This document shows positions 8,016-16,856 of a stretch of DNA of 48,713 nt, piece by piece. The notes below the pieces were generated by a model, which saw only the letters and a list, made by a program, of their open reading frames with translations, searched no databases and was not told where the DNA came from. The position numbers and the translations under genes are program-made. Location of the stretch: assembly GCA_024226515.1 (NCBI GenBank), contig JAAELQ010000264.1, positions 1-48,713 on the forward strand. The letters are read 5' to 3'. Every line of letters starts with the position of its first letter. Positions within the stretch are counted from its first letter, which is position 1. The DNA is from a bacterium (GTDB lineage Bacteria; Acidobacteriota; Polarisedimenticolia; Polarisedimenticolales; Polarisedimenticolaceae).

Positions 8016-8843
8016 TCACAGCCCTGCGCCGCAGTACTTGCAGAACTCGGCGTCCTCGGCATGCCCTTCGCGCATGCACTCGGAGCAACACTGCGTGGTG
8101 ACCCGCTCACCCGCCGCCTTGACGAGCTCCATCGAGAAGATGCCGGTGGGGATGATGATCAGGCTGTAGCCCAGGACCATGGCGGCCGAGGCGATGAGCT
8201 TGCCCATCACCGTCGTCGGGGCGATGTCGCCGTAACCCACGGTCGTCACCGTGACGATGGCCCAGTACATCGACTGCGGGATGTTGACGAACCCGCCCGC
8301 CTCGCCCTCGATGACGTACATCAGCGTGCCCATGATCAGCACCGCGGTCAGGACGGTCATCAGGAACACGGTGATCTTGGCCTGCGTCGCGCGAACGGCC
8401 TGCACGAGCGCTCCGACCTCGCCCAGGTAGCGCACGACCTTGAACACGCGAAACACGCGCAGCAGCCGCAGGGCACGGATCACGATCAGCGAGTGCGCTC
8501 CGGCAAAGAACAGGCTGAGATAGGTCGGCAGGATCGACAACAGGTCGACGATGCCGAAGAAGCTGGTCGCGTAGCGCAGCGGGCGGCGCACGGAGAACAT
8601 TCGCAGAGCGTACTCGGCGGTGAACAACACCGTCACCGTCCACTCTATGCTGCGCAGCAACAACGAGTGCCGCGCGCGAAACTCGGCGACGCTCTCCAGC
8701 ACGACGGCGCAGATGCTGATCAGGATCGTGACCAGCAAGGCCACGTCGAAGGCCTTCCCCAACGGGGTGTCGGCCTCGAAGATCACGTCGTGCAACGCTT
8801 CGCGCCACGGAGAGAGCCGTCGTGGATGTTCGCCGTCGCTCAC
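8016..8843 (-). CDS. Voltage-gated potassium channel with C-terminal zinc ribbon
   Basis: A 275-residue six-helix channel. S1-S3 span about residues 31-112. S4 at 123-139 carries regularly spaced arginines (RALRLLRVFRVFKVVRYL). The pore loop contains the K+ selectivity filter TVGYGD at about 201-206, followed by S6 (VLGYSLIIIPTGIFSMELV). The last 25 residues form a Cys4 zinc-ribbon-like module (CSEC and CKYC, with one more Cys) on the cytoplasmic side, where a simple channel would normally end or carry an RCK domain. It acts in the inner membrane, probably in membrane potential or K+ homeostasis. The tail may set tetramer assembly or sense zinc or redox state, which is inference. Confidence 0.92.
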   Translation of the reverse strand: MSDGEHPRRLSPWREALHDVIFEADTPLGKAFDVALLVTILISICAVVLESVAEFRARHSLLLRSIEWTVTVLFTAEYALRMFSVRRPLRYATSFFGIVDLLSILPTYLSLFFAGAHSLIVIRALRLLRVFRVFKVVRYLGEVGALVQAVRATQAKITVFLMTVLTAVLIMGTLMYVIEGEAGGFVNIPQSMYWAIVTVTTVGYGDIAPTTVMGKLIASAAMVLGYSLIIIPTGIFSMELVKAAGERVTTQCCSECMREGHAEDAEFCKYCGAGL

Positions 8844-8863
8844 TGGAACTCCTCGGGAGGATC

Positions 8864-11143
8864 TTAGCGTACGACGGGAATCGCCTGGTCGACGCGCCAG
8901 AAACGATCGCGTTCCGGCAGCGCGCCGCGCCGGAACAGCTCAGGCCGCGAGTCCGCGTTGAACTCGCGCACCAGCAGCCCCGTCGTCGTGTCGACGTGGC
9001 GCTCGACGACCTCGCGCGGCCGCTCGACCCGCCGCCCGTCCTCCCCCACCGCCTCGCGCATGAAGGCGCGCCATAGCGGGCCCGCGGCGACCGAACCGGT
9101 CAGGCCCAGGCGTCCCTCGTCCAGCCCGACCCAGACGACCGTGACGAGCCGGCCGGCATGTCCCGCCAGCCAGGCGTCGCGTTTCTCCGAGCTGGTCCCC
9201 GTCTTCGCCGCCACGTCGACCTCCCCGAGATCCGCACCGGACGCCGTCCCGGCCTCGACCGCGGTCGTCATCACGTGGCGCACGAGGTACGCGGTCGACG
9301 CCCTCACGCCGCGCCGGCGCCTGTCCCGGGTCCGTGACAGTTGCCGGCCGCCCGGACGCTCGATGCGCCGCACCGAGAACGGACGGGACGTCTTGCCCAG
9401 CGGCTCGGCGAACGCGGTGTAGGCCTGCGCCAGGCGCAGCGGGGAGATCTCGACGGCCCCCAGCGCGTACGCCGGCGGTGCCGGGTCGGGCAGATCGATC
9501 CCGAGAGCGCGCATCCGCCGTGCCGTGGCCTCGAACCCGCACCAGCGGGCCACGCGCACCAGCGGCACGTTGCGCGACTCGGCCAGCGCGCGGCGCAGGT
9601 CCACGACGCCCTCGAACCGCCGGTCGATGTTCTGCGGCTCCCAGGGCCCCGACGGTAGGTCGATGCGCAGCGGCTCGTCCGCCACGCGCGAGGCCGGATG
9701 AAGAGGCCTGCGGCCGCCGCACGCCTCGAAGGCCTCGAGCAGGATCAACGGCTTGATCGCGGACCCCGGCTGGCGCACCGCGCGGGCGACGCGGTCGAAC
9801 CGGTCGTCGGCGTCGGCGGGGTCGCCGCCGACCCAGGCTCGGACGGCCCCGCTGCCGGCGTCGACCGCCACCAGCGCCGCCGACAACGGCAACTCCCGCA
9901 ACCGCGGGTAGTCCCGCCGCAGCGCCTCGAGGTGCCGGCGCACGGTGCGCTCGGCCACCGCCTGCAACCGTGCGTCGAGCGTCGTCTCGACGACGACGCC
10001 GCGGCCCTGCTTGATCTTGTCGCCGGCGTCGCGCTCGACCGCCGCGGCCACGTGGCCGATGAACGGGCCCGCTACCGTCGATCGCGGCGCGGACGGGCGC
10101 ACGCCGAGGTCGGCGCGCCGAGCCTCGTGCAGCGCGGCGTCGTCAACCCACTCCAGCTCGGACAAACGAGAGAGGACCCAGTCGCGCCGTTCACGCGCGC
10201 GCTCGGGGTGGCGCTGCGGGGCCAGGCCGTTCGGGCCCTGGACCAGCGCCGCCAGCATCGCGGCCTCGGCCAGCGTCAGACGCGACGCGGGCTTCGAGTA
10301 GTAGGCCTGCGCCGCGGCGCCGATGCCGTAGATCGACAGTCCACCCACGTGGCCGTAGTACACGTGGTTCAGGTAGGCCTGGAGGATCTCACGCTTGTCG
10401 TAGCGTGCCTCGAGCGCCAGCGCGCGCGCGGCCTCGGACAGCTTCCGGCCCAGCGTGCGCTTCGGCGTCAGGTCCCGGTTCTTGATCAGCTGCTGCGTGA
10501 TCGTGCTGCCGCCCTGCGCGACGCCGCCGCGCTTGACGTTGGCGGCGGCCGCGCGCGCGATCGATCGCGCGTCGAGTCCCATGTGGCCGAAGAACCGCGC
10601 GTCCTCGGCGGCGAGCAGCGCCTGCCACACGTGCTCGGGAAGCTCGTCCAGGGCGACCGGAGCGCGCGGCGCGCGGCGCGCGTCGAGCGATTCGGCCAAC
10701 GTCTCGGGCTCGAGCCACAGCAGCCCCTCGCGATCCAACGCGTACGTCTTCTCGTTGACGCCGCGCGCGCCGAGGATCATCCCGTCCGCGCGACGCAGGG
10801 CGAGGCCGATCAACGAGGCGCCGTGATCGCGCCCGTCCCAACGATGAGCCCGGCGATAGATCCAGAACACGTCGTGACCGTAGAAGAACTGTCCGGGACT
10901 CTCGGGGCGCGCCTTCACGCGTTCGTAGCTCAGGCGCTCGAGATGCTCGATCAGACCGGAGTCCGCGACGCTGCGTCCCGCGACCAGCATGTGCGGCGCC
11001 GAGCGCACACGCACCTCCGAGCGGCCGAGGTCGGTCTCGAGGTCGGACGCACGCGCGGGCACCAGGAGCAGCAGCAGCGACATCGAGGCCGCCGCGATCG
11101 ACGTCGGACGCGGGGTGCGCCGCACTGATGCGCCGCTCTTCAC
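8864..11143 (-). CDS. Bifunctional penicillin-binding protein (PBP1b-like glycosyltransferase/transpeptidase)
   Basis: 759 residues from the GTG at 11143. A short hydrophobic N-terminal segment (about residues 14-32) serves as signal anchor, followed by a PBP1b-like region with YERVKARPESPGQFFY. The GT51 domain has catalytic Glu in AAEDARFFGHMGLD (E180) plus GGSTITQQLIKN and ILQAYLNHVYYG. The transpeptidase domain has PGSAIKP (S461, K464), ESRN (523-525) and AKTGTS (K647). It polymerises and cross-links peptidoglycan in the periplasm. The start codon lies one base after the stop of the upstream RNase gene, with no good Shine-Dalgarno, so the two genes are probably translationally coupled. The N-terminal cytoplasmic tail is very short. 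Confidence 0.92.
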   Translation of the reverse strand: MKSGASVRRTPRPTSIAAASMSLLLLLVPARASDLETDLGRSEVRVRSAPHMLVAGRSVADSGLIEHLERLSYERVKARPESPGQFFYGHDVFWIYRRAHRWDGRDHGASLIGLALRRADGMILGARGVNEKTYALDREGLLWLEPETLAESLDARRAPRAPVALDELPEHVWQALLAAEDARFFGHMGLDARSIARAAAANVKRGGVAQGGSTITQQLIKNRDLTPKRTLGRKLSEAARALALEARYDKREILQAYLNHVYYGHVGGLSIYGIGAAAQAYYSKPASRLTLAEAAMLAALVQGPNGLAPQRHPERARERRDWVLSRLSELEWVDDAALHEARRADLGVRPSAPRSTVAGPFIGHVAAAVERDAGDKIKQGRGVVVETTLDARLQAVAERTVRRHLEALRRDYPRLRELPLSAALVAVDAGSGAVRAWVGGDPADADDRFDRVARAVRQPGSAIKPLILLEAFEACGGRRPLHPASRVADEPLRIDLPSGPWEPQNIDRRFEGVVDLRRALAESRNVPLVRVARWCGFEATARRMRALGIDLPDPAPPAYALGAVEISPLRLAQAYTAFAEPLGKTSRPFSVRRIERPGGRQLSRTRDRRRRGVRASTAYLVRHVMTTAVEAGTASGADLGEVDVAAKTGTSSEKRDAWLAGHAGRLVTVVWVGLDEGRLGLTGSVAAGPLWRAFMREAVGEDGRRVERPREVVERHVDTTTGLLVREFNADSRPELFRRGALPERDRFWRVDQAIPVVR

Positions 11144-11144
11144 G

Positions 11145-12551
11145 TCAGTCCAGATCGAATTCCTGCGTACGCTGCGGAACCTCGACGTCGGCGCCGAACC
11201 CTTCCTGCAGCGATTCCGCAAAGGCGAGCGAGGCTTCCTCCTCGCCGTGGACGATGAACGTCTTGCGCGGCACGCCGCCCAGCTGCTCGAACCACGAGAG
11301 CAACTCCTCGCGATCGGCGTGGGCCGAGAAGCCCTGGATCGTCTCGACGTCGGCCTGCGCGGCAATCCACTCGCCGAAGATACGGACGGGCGAGGTCCCG
11401 GACTGGATCGCGCGCCCGAGGCTTCCGCGCGCCTGGTAGCCCACGAACAGCACGGTGTTGCGCGCGTCGCCGAGGTGATGCAACAGGTGATGCTTGATGC
11501 GCCCCGCGGTGCACATACCGGAGGCGGAGACGATCACGCCGGGCTCGGTCGAGTGGTTCAGCTCGATCGACTCCTCGACGCTCTGCGTGAAGTGCAGCCC
11601 CGGAAACTCCAGCGGCTCGTCGCCGCAGCGCATGATCTTGCGCGCGGCGTCGGAGTAGCTCTCCGGGTGGCGGGCGAAGACGGACGTCGCCTCGGTCGCC
11701 ATCGGGCTGTCGACCCACACGTCGAGACCGGCCAGCTTGCCCGCCTCGACCAGGTCGTTGATGCGCGCCAGGATCGCCTGCGTGCGGCCCACCGCGAACG
11801 AGGGAATCAGCACCTTGCCGCCGCGATCGACGGTGCGTTCGATGACGCGCAGCAGCGACTGCGTGCGGTCCTCCTCGGCGGAACGTGAACGATTGCCGTA
11901 AGTCGACTCGATCAGCAGGTAGTCCGGCCGTTGAATCGACTCGGCTCCGCCGAGCAATCGAGCGCCGTCGACGCCGAGATCGCCGGAGAACGCGACGCGA
12001 CGCGACCGATCGTCCTCGCACAGCTCCAGCTCGACGATCGCCGCGCCGAGAATGTGACCGGCCTTCGTCAACCGCAGCGAGCCGCCCGGCCCCAGGTCGT
12101 GCTCCTCGCCGAACTCCACCGGGACCAGCCGTTCGAGTGCGGCCTGGGCGTCGGCGCGCGTGTAGAGCGGCTTGACCCACTCGGTGTCCAGCCCCTTCTT
12201 GCGCAGCCGCTTGATCTTCCAGCGCGCATCTTCCTCGTGGATGTGAGCCGAGTCCTCGAGCAGGATGCGACACAGATCGGCGGTCGCCGGCGTCGTCAGG
12301 ATGGGACCCGTGAATCCGGCGCGACACAGCAGCGGCAGGCGGCCCGAGTGGTCGATGTGAGCGTGACTCAGCACGACGTGCGTCAGCTCGGAGGCGTCGA
12401 AATCGAACGGTTCGCGGTTGCGCTCGTGGCGCTCCTTGCCGCCCTGGATCAGGCCGCAGTCGAGCAACAGCTTCAGCTCGCCGGACTGCACGAGATGACA
12501 CGAACCCGTGACCTCGCGCGCCGCGCCGTGGAAAGAGATCTTCACGCGCAC
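11145..12551 (-). CDS. Metallo-beta-lactamase/beta-CASP ribonuclease
   Basis: A 468-residue protein of the bacterial RNase J/CPSF73-like beta-CASP group (YsH1-type, COG1236). It begins ISFHGAAREVTGSCHLV, has the zinc motif SHAHIDHSG (residues 62-70), the further metal ligands KAGHILGAA and SGDLG, the beta-CASP insert (LIPSFAVGRTQAILARI) and the C-terminal RMM-beta-lactamase motif GFSAHADREELLSWFE ending with IVHGEEE. All ligands needed for two zinc ions are present, so it should be an active RNA nuclease in the cytoplasm. Start at ATG 12551. It is followed almost without gap by the PBP gene. The RNA substrate is unknown. Confidence 0.9.
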   Translation of the reverse strand: MRVKISFHGAAREVTGSCHLVQSGELKLLLDCGLIQGGKERHERNREPFDFDASELTHVVLSHAHIDHSGRLPLLCRAGFTGPILTTPATADLCRILLEDSAHIHEEDARWKIKRLRKKGLDTEWVKPLYTRADAQAALERLVPVEFGEEHDLGPGGSLRLTKAGHILGAAIVELELCEDDRSRRVAFSGDLGVDGARLLGGAESIQRPDYLLIESTYGNRSRSAEEDRTQSLLRVIERTVDRGGKVLIPSFAVGRTQAILARINDLVEAGKLAGLDVWVDSPMATEATSVFARHPESYSDAARKIMRCGDEPLEFPGLHFTQSVEESIELNHSTEPGVIVSASGMCTAGRIKHHLLHHLGDARNTVLFVGYQARGSLGRAIQSGTSPVRIFGEWIAAQADVETIQGFSAHADREELLSWFEQLGGVPRKTFIVHGEEEASLAFAESLQEGFGADVEVPQRTQEFDLD

Positions 12552-12640
12552 CTTCGGCGCCGCTCGGGGCGGCTTAGTCCCCCGTTTCGGGAGCGAAAAG
12601 GCCGCGATGATAACACGACACGGGCCGCCGGGGCTCCGGC

Positions 12641-12669
12641 TGGAAGGGTCCGTCCCGGATCGCTATAGT
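12641..12669 (+). promoter_or_regulatory. Weak sigma-70-like promoter of the DUF481 gene
   Basis: TATAGT at 12664-12669 sits 17 bases after a poor -35 (TGGAAG, 12641-12646), giving a leader of about 40 bases. It lies in the 165-base divergent gap between the RNase gene and the DUF481 gene; nothing else stands out there. The -10 match is fair, the -35 weak. Confidence 0.35.
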
Positions 12670-12716
12670 CCCCGATCGTTTACCCCGAAAACACGAGATT
12701 CAGGAGGAATCACTCA

Positions 12717-13466
12717 ATGAAGCGTAGAAACGGATTCGGCATCGCGGCCCTGCTGCTCGCGCTTGCCACCACGGGCGCGATTCACGCCGAGGATGAGGGC
12801 TGGAAGGACTCCGCGGAGCTCGGGTTTCTGGCCACGTCCGGTAACACGGACACGACCACACTCTCTCTGGCCAACGATCTGTGGCGCGACTGGGACAAGT
12901 CGAAGTTCCAGCTCAAGCTCGGCGCGGTGCGCTCCGAAACCGACTCGGTGACGACGGCGGAGAACTACTACCTCACGGCGCGCTACGGTCGCGATATCAC
13001 CGACACGTTCTTCTGGTACGTGGGCGCCGGCTGGGATCGCAACGAGTTCTCCGGCATCGAGAACCGCTACGTCGGCGAGGTCGGAGCAGGCAACACGTGG
13101 GTCGACAACGAGAAGGTCAAGTTCACGACGATCTACGCCCTGACCTACACCGACCAGGAAGACGTCTTCGTCGTCGAGGGGATCGACGACTCGTTCGCCG
13201 GAGTGCGGCTGGGCTGGGGCTACAAGCACCAGTTCAGCGAGACCACGTCGTACAACAACGACCTGACCGTCGACTTCAACCTCGATGAGTCCGACGACTG
13301 GCGCGCGGACATGACGCAGGGACTGACGGTCGCCATGTCCAAGAAGCTGGCGCTGAAGCTCGGCTGGCGACTGCTGTACGACAACGAGCCGGCCTTCGCG
13401 TCCGACCTGGAGCAGCTGGACGACCTGGATTCGATCGTCACGGTCTCGCTGGTCATCAACTTCTGA
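12717..13466 (+). CDS. DUF481 outer-membrane beta-barrel protein (YdiY-like)
   Basis: 249 residues with a clean signal peptide (residues 1-24, cleavage after AIHA). The mature part is typical of DUF481/YdiY: the opening WKDSAELGFLATSGNTDTTTLSL, alternating amphipathic strands, Trp/Tyr-rich girdles, NKYVGEV-like stretch NRYVGEVGAGNTW, and a C-terminal strand ending in VSLVINF, whose terminal Phe is the outer-membrane assembly signal. A strong AGGAGGA lies nine bases before the ATG, and a terminator follows, so it is a monocistronic unit. Family function is not established; salt-induced outer-membrane proteins of this fold are known. Confidence 0.92.
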   Translation: MKRRNGFGIAALLLALATTGAIHAEDEGWKDSAELGFLATSGNTDTTTLSLANDLWRDWDKSKFQLKLGAVRSETDSVTTAENYYLTARYGRDITDTFFWYVGAGWDRNEFSGIENRYVGEVGAGNTWVDNEKVKFTTIYALTYTDQEDVFVVEGIDDSFAGVRLGWGYKHQFSETTSYNNDLTVDFNLDESDDWRADMTQGLTVAMSKKLALKLGWRLLYDNEPAFASDLEQLDDLDSIVTVSLVINF

Positions 13467-13477
13467 TCGCGCGGAAG

Positions 13478-13504
13478 GCCCGGGGAACGTCCCGGGCTTT
13501 TCTT
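13478..13504 (+). terminator. Rho-independent terminator after the DUF481 gene
   Basis: A 7-bp perfect stem, GCCCGGG (13478-13484) with CCCGGGC (13491-13497), a six-base loop, then TTTTCTT. It starts 12 bases after the stop codon. Confidence 0.9.
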
Positions 13505-13506
13505 GC

Positions 13507-13537
13507 TTGATTTACTCTAAACTCTAGAGTACTCTAA
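13507..13537 (+). promoter_or_regulatory. Promoter with palindromic operator in its spacer
   Basis: TTGATT (13507-13512) and TACTCT (13530-13535) are separated by 17 bases. The perfect palindrome ACTCTAGAGT (13521-13530) fills the spacer and meets the -10. It is flanked by the direct repeats ACTCTAA at 13514-13520 and 13531-13537. A dimeric winged-helix protein bound here would block RNA polymerase; the second gene of the operon encodes exactly such a protein. Confidence 0.65.
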
Positions 13538-13553
13538 CCACATCGGAGGTGCC

Positions 13554-14120
13554 ATGGCCAAGCTCGAACAGATCGGCAGCGACCTGTCCTACGTCCGCTC
13601 CGCGCTCGACCGCGCCGAGAAGGACGGCTCCGGGTCGCCGCCCGCCATCCTCTACCTGTGGGCAGCGATCGGCCTCGTCGGCTTCACGCTGTTCGACTTC
13701 ATGCCGCGCGAGGCCGGGATCTTCTGGTCGATCGCCGGCCCTGCCGGCGGCGCGATCAGCTTCGCACTCGGCTGGCGCTGGGGGCGCCGGCTGGGACAGG
13801 GTTCGCTGCGCGACGCGCGGAACCACGCCCTGCACTGGGGCACGCTGCTCGTCGCCATCGGGCTCGCCGTGCCGCTCCACGTGACGGGCTCGATCGATGC
13901 TCCGGTGCTGGGGAGGATCATCCTGCTGATCCTCGCCGTGTCGTACTTCACGGCCGGAATCTACCTCGTGCCGTCTTTCCTGTGGACCGGCCTCGTACTC
14001 GGCGCGGGCTACGTCTCGCTGTTCTTCTACGACGCGTATACCTGGACCGTGCTGGGCGTGTTGTTCGCCGCCAGCCTCGTCTGGGCGGCTCGTGGAGCGC
14101 GCATTGCCCCGGAGGAGTGA
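13554..14120 (+). CDS. Small multi-pass inner-membrane protein, co-transcribed with a winged-helix regulator
   Basis: 188 residues. A 30-residue polar, helical N-terminus (MAKLEQIGSDLSYVRSALDR) is followed by about six hydrophobic segments between residues 31 and 178, with small loops. The N-terminal helix with its repeated Leu/Ile spacing could mediate oligomerisation. The ATG follows CGGAGGT at the ideal distance. No family is recognised with certainty; genes of this type commonly precede an HTH_34-type regulator, as here. The transport or sensing role is unknown. The promoter carries a palindrome inside its spacer, indicating repression, probably by the downstream gene product. Confidence 0.8.
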   Translation: MAKLEQIGSDLSYVRSALDRAEKDGSGSPPAILYLWAAIGLVGFTLFDFMPREAGIFWSIAGPAGGAISFALGWRWGRRLGQGSLRDARNHALHWGTLLVAIGLAVPLHVTGSIDAPVLGRIILLILAVSYFTAGIYLVPSFLWTGLVLGAGYVSLFFYDAYTWTVLGVLFAASLVWAARGARIAPEE

Positions 14121-14433
14121 GAACGAACCGGCAGTCGCGGGAATCCCCGGCGGCCTGGACAAGCTGCTGGAGCACCGGCTGCGCCTGACTCTGTGCGTGC
14201 TGCTCTCACGCTACGAGCAGATCTCGTTCTCCAGGTTCAAGCAGATCACCGGCGAGACCGACGGTAACCTCGGCGCCAACCTGCGCCGGCTCGAGGACGC
14301 AGGCTACGTCCGGGTGCGCAAGGAGTTCGATGACCGCAGACCGGTCAGCTGGTACGCGCTGAGCGCGGCGGGTAAGAGGACGCTGAAGAAACACGTCGCC
14401 GCGCTCTCGACGCTGATCGAAGGAGCGGGCTAG
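14092..14433 (+). CDS. HTH_34-type winged-helix transcriptional regulator
   Basis: 113 residues. EHRLRLTLCVLLSRYEQISFS, followed by FKQITGETDGNLGANLRRLEDAGYV, is the HTH_34 recognition core, whose TDGNL motif is typical. The wing is RVRKEFDDRRPVSWYALSAAG. No sensor domain is present, so it should act as a constitutive dimeric repressor or respond to a small signal within the fold. The GTG at 14092 overlaps the membrane-protein gene by 29 bases. Start choice is uncertain because the best Shine-Dalgarno (GGAGGAG, 14111-14117) has no in-frame start behind it; a TTG at 14104 is the alternative. The overlap implies stoichiometric co-expression with the membrane protein and autoregulation. Confidence 0.85.
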   Translation: MERALPRRSENEPAVAGIPGGLDKLLEHRLRLTLCVLLSRYEQISFSRFKQITGETDGNLGANLRRLEDAGYVRVRKEFDDRRPVSWYALSAAGKRTLKKHVAALSTLIEGAG

Positions 14434-14447
14434 CAGCCCGTCCTGGC

Positions 14448-15353
14448 TCACGGCTCGGTCAGGCTGTCGTATACGAAGCCGACCCACTGGTCGGGCTTGA
14501 TCCAGCCGCCGCCCAGCGTCTCGTCGGTCGCCGCCGTGGGTTTCGCCGCGATGATCTCCTCGCGGCTCTTGCCGGCCCGCACCAGCGGCGCGATCGCCGC
14601 GCGGCTCGACTCGAGCATGGCGCGGTAGGCTTCGAGACCGGCGCGGTCGGTGAGCTCGCCGTGCCCCGGGATGACCTTCGTCTCGTCGTCGATCATGGCG
14701 AGGGCACGGCCGACCGCGGCGATGAGGCCGTCGATCGATCCGCCGCTACCGACGTCGAGGAACGGGTACACGCCGTGAAACAAGACGTCACCCATGTGCA
14801 GGACATTGGCCTGAGGGAACCAGATCATCGAATCGCCGTCGGTGTGGGCGCGTTCGACGTGGAACACCCGCGCCTCCTCGCCGCCGAGGTGGAATGTCAG
14901 CTCGCCGGGGAACGTGATCACGGGCAGCGCCGCCTCGGACGACGCGGGAACGGTGCGGTCGAGGGCCTCCATCACCTGCTCGACGCTCATGCGCGCGCGC
15001 ACGTTCTCGTGCGCGACGACGACCGTGCCTGTCTGTCCGAGGTTCTCGTTGCCGCCCGTGTGGTCGCCATGCCAGTGCGTGTTCACGACGAAGCGGATCG
15101 GCTGGTCGCTGATCTTCGTCACGGCGTCGCGGATCTTGTCGGTCAACGGAGCGTACTGGTCGTCGACGAGGAACACTCCGTACTCGCCGACGACGACACC
15201 GAGGTTGCCGCCCGCGCCCGCCAGCATGTGGACGTTGCCCGCGACGTGGGTGGCCTCGATCTCGACGGCGTCCCAGTCCTGTGCGCCGGCGACCGCGCTC
15301 GCGATCAGGACGGCGGCGGCGACCGCGGCCGGCCGCGTGATTCGTGCTCGCAT
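14448..15353 (-). CDS. Exported metallo-beta-lactamase-fold hydrolase
   Basis: 301 residues from the ATG at 15353, which follows GGAGGAGGGG; an ATG five codons earlier overlaps that ribosome site. Residues 1-24 are a signal peptide ending AVAGA. The mature protein carries the zinc motif THWHGDHTGG, the ligands in ERAHTDGDSMIWF and VIPGHGEL, and the opening GNVHMLAGAGGNLGVVVGEYG. These features match the periplasmic MBL group that includes SoxH/quinoprotein-relay-type proteins and subclass B3-like enzymes. All metal ligands are intact, so it should be a metallohydrolase. A beta-lactamase role is possible but not indicated. The neighbours give no substrate clue. Confidence 0.87.
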   Translation of the reverse strand: MRARITRPAAVAAAVLIASAVAGAQDWDAVEIEATHVAGNVHMLAGAGGNLGVVVGEYGVFLVDDQYAPLTDKIRDAVTKISDQPIRFVVNTHWHGDHTGGNENLGQTGTVVVAHENVRARMSVEQVMEALDRTVPASSEAALPVITFPGELTFHLGGEEARVFHVERAHTDGDSMIWFPQANVLHMGDVLFHGVYPFLDVGSGGSIDGLIAAVGRALAMIDDETKVIPGHGELTDRAGLEAYRAMLESSRAAIAPLVRAGKSREEIIAAKPTAATDETLGGGWIKPDQWVGFVYDSLTEP

Positions 15354-15431
15354 GTTCCCCTCCTCCAAGGATCAGGATCGTAGCAAATCCCGCGAAACCC
15401 ACGGCAACGGTTGTCGTACTAGGATTGGCGA

Positions 15432-16283
15432 ATGGACAGCGCAGGGACACCCGGCCGGACCGCGCCCGCCTTCGTGCGCGGTTTCACGTTGCCGTTGCTC
15501 GCCGTGAGGCTGCTGCTCGGATCGCGTGGAGTGAAGCGCTACGCGCTGCTCCCGCTGCTGGCCAGCGTCGTGGTCTACACCGGGGTCGTCGGGCTGTGCC
15601 TGCGCTGGATCGCGGGCTGGGCCCCACAGGTCGACGCCTGGGCCTTCTGGGGGCCCGTCGGAGGTTGGCTCTCGACCGCGGTCAACTACGCTGCCGGACC
15701 GTTGAAGTGGGTCGTGTTGCTGCCCGCGGTCCTCGTGATCTGCTACTTCACGTTCACGACGATCGGCATGGTCATCGCATCGCCGTTCAACGATCTGCTG
15801 TCGGCGCGGGTCGAACGGCTGCTGTGCCGGCCGCGGGAGGAGCAGTCGCAACCGTTGCACGTGACGGCCCGGCTCGTGGTGCTGAGCCTCCTCGACGCCC
15901 TGCGCATCGCGGCGTTGCAGATCCTGTGCACGATTCTCGTGCTGCCGCTGCTGTTCGTGCCGCTCGTCGGGTTCGTCCCGCTGCTGGCGGTCAACGCGTA
16001 CTTCACGGGGCTCGGGTTCTTCGACGTCGCACTGGCGCGCAACGACCTGCGCCATCGACACAAGAAGCCCGCGTTCCGTGAGCAACGGGCGGCGCTGTTC
16101 GGCCTGGGGCTGTGCATGGAGCTGCTGTTCTTCGTGCCGTTCGCCGGGCTGCTGCTGTTGCCTCTGGGCGTCGTCGCCGGGACCCGGCTGTACTGCGACA
16201 CGGACTGGACACGGCTGCTGGCGGACAGCGGCCTGGAGCATCCGGAGAGCTTCCGGCCTCCCGTACCGCTCAGGGGTCGTTGA
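15432..16283 (+). CDS. EI24/CysZ-family membrane protein
   Basis: 283 residues with four to six long hydrophobic segments. The N-terminal FVRGFTLPLLAVRLLLGSRG matches the family opening (a region that packs along the membrane). It is followed by YALLPLLASVVVYTGVVGLC, FTFTTIGMVIASPFNDLLSARVE, where the SPFND motif is characteristic, and a late NAYFTGLGFFDVALARNDL. CysZ in E. coli carries sulfate; other EI24 proteins have no known substrate, and there are no sulfur-assimilation neighbours here. The last 14 bases overlap the convergent gene's end. Confidence 0.82.
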   Translation: MDSAGTPGRTAPAFVRGFTLPLLAVRLLLGSRGVKRYALLPLLASVVVYTGVVGLCLRWIAGWAPQVDAWAFWGPVGGWLSTAVNYAAGPLKWVVLLPAVLVICYFTFTTIGMVIASPFNDLLSARVERLLCRPREEQSQPLHVTARLVVLSLLDALRIAALQILCTILVLPLLFVPLVGFVPLLAVNAYFTGLGFFDVALARNDLRHRHKKPAFREQRAALFGLGLCMELLFFVPFAGLLLLPLGVVAGTRLYCDTDWTRLLADSGLEHPESFRPPVPLRGR

Positions 16284-16856
16284 GTCGCTCGGCGATGCTC
16301 TGCGCCTGGCGCAGGTGGATCTCCTGGTGGAACGGCCCGAAGACGAGCCACGGATAGGCGGGCAACGGGCCGAACCAGGGGTGCGGGAAACGCTCGCGGC
16401 TCTTGCGGTCGCCCACCTCGTGCAGCGCTGCACGACGGAAACGGCCGAGCATGCTCCGGTACTCGCCCACCGCCGTTTCCCACGCCTTACCGCCGCCGGC
16501 CTTGAGCTCCGCCGTATCGACGCGTCCCGGCGGAACCCGCGAGTGCGTCAGGTCGACGACGATGCGGCCGAGTCTCTCTCCGACGATCGTCAGGTGCTCG
16601 ACGACCATCGCCACGGAGCAGAAGCGCGAGCTGTCCTCGAGGCCGATCTGCGGCGGGATCAACACGCGCCGCGTCACTTCCTCTTTCGCAAGCCTCGCGC
16701 CGAGCTCGAGCAACTGCTCGCCCTGGAGCTCCATCCGCTCGACGGCACGCTCCCAGTTCATCCGCAGGCACCACCAGGGCAGCAGGATACGGCGACCGAC
16801 GAATCTCTCGATCGGCGGCACGCCGGCGCCCGGCGGATCGAGACGCGGCAGGTCGT

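Noticed and set aside
9698..11128. 476-codon plus frame opposite the PBP gene
   Set aside because: It is antisense to a gene with complete GT51 and transpeptidase motifs.
14448..15353. Acquired beta-lactamase resistance gene
   Set aside because: The MBL fold is present, but the sequence fits the broad periplasmic hydrolase group. There are no mobile elements or resistance neighbours.
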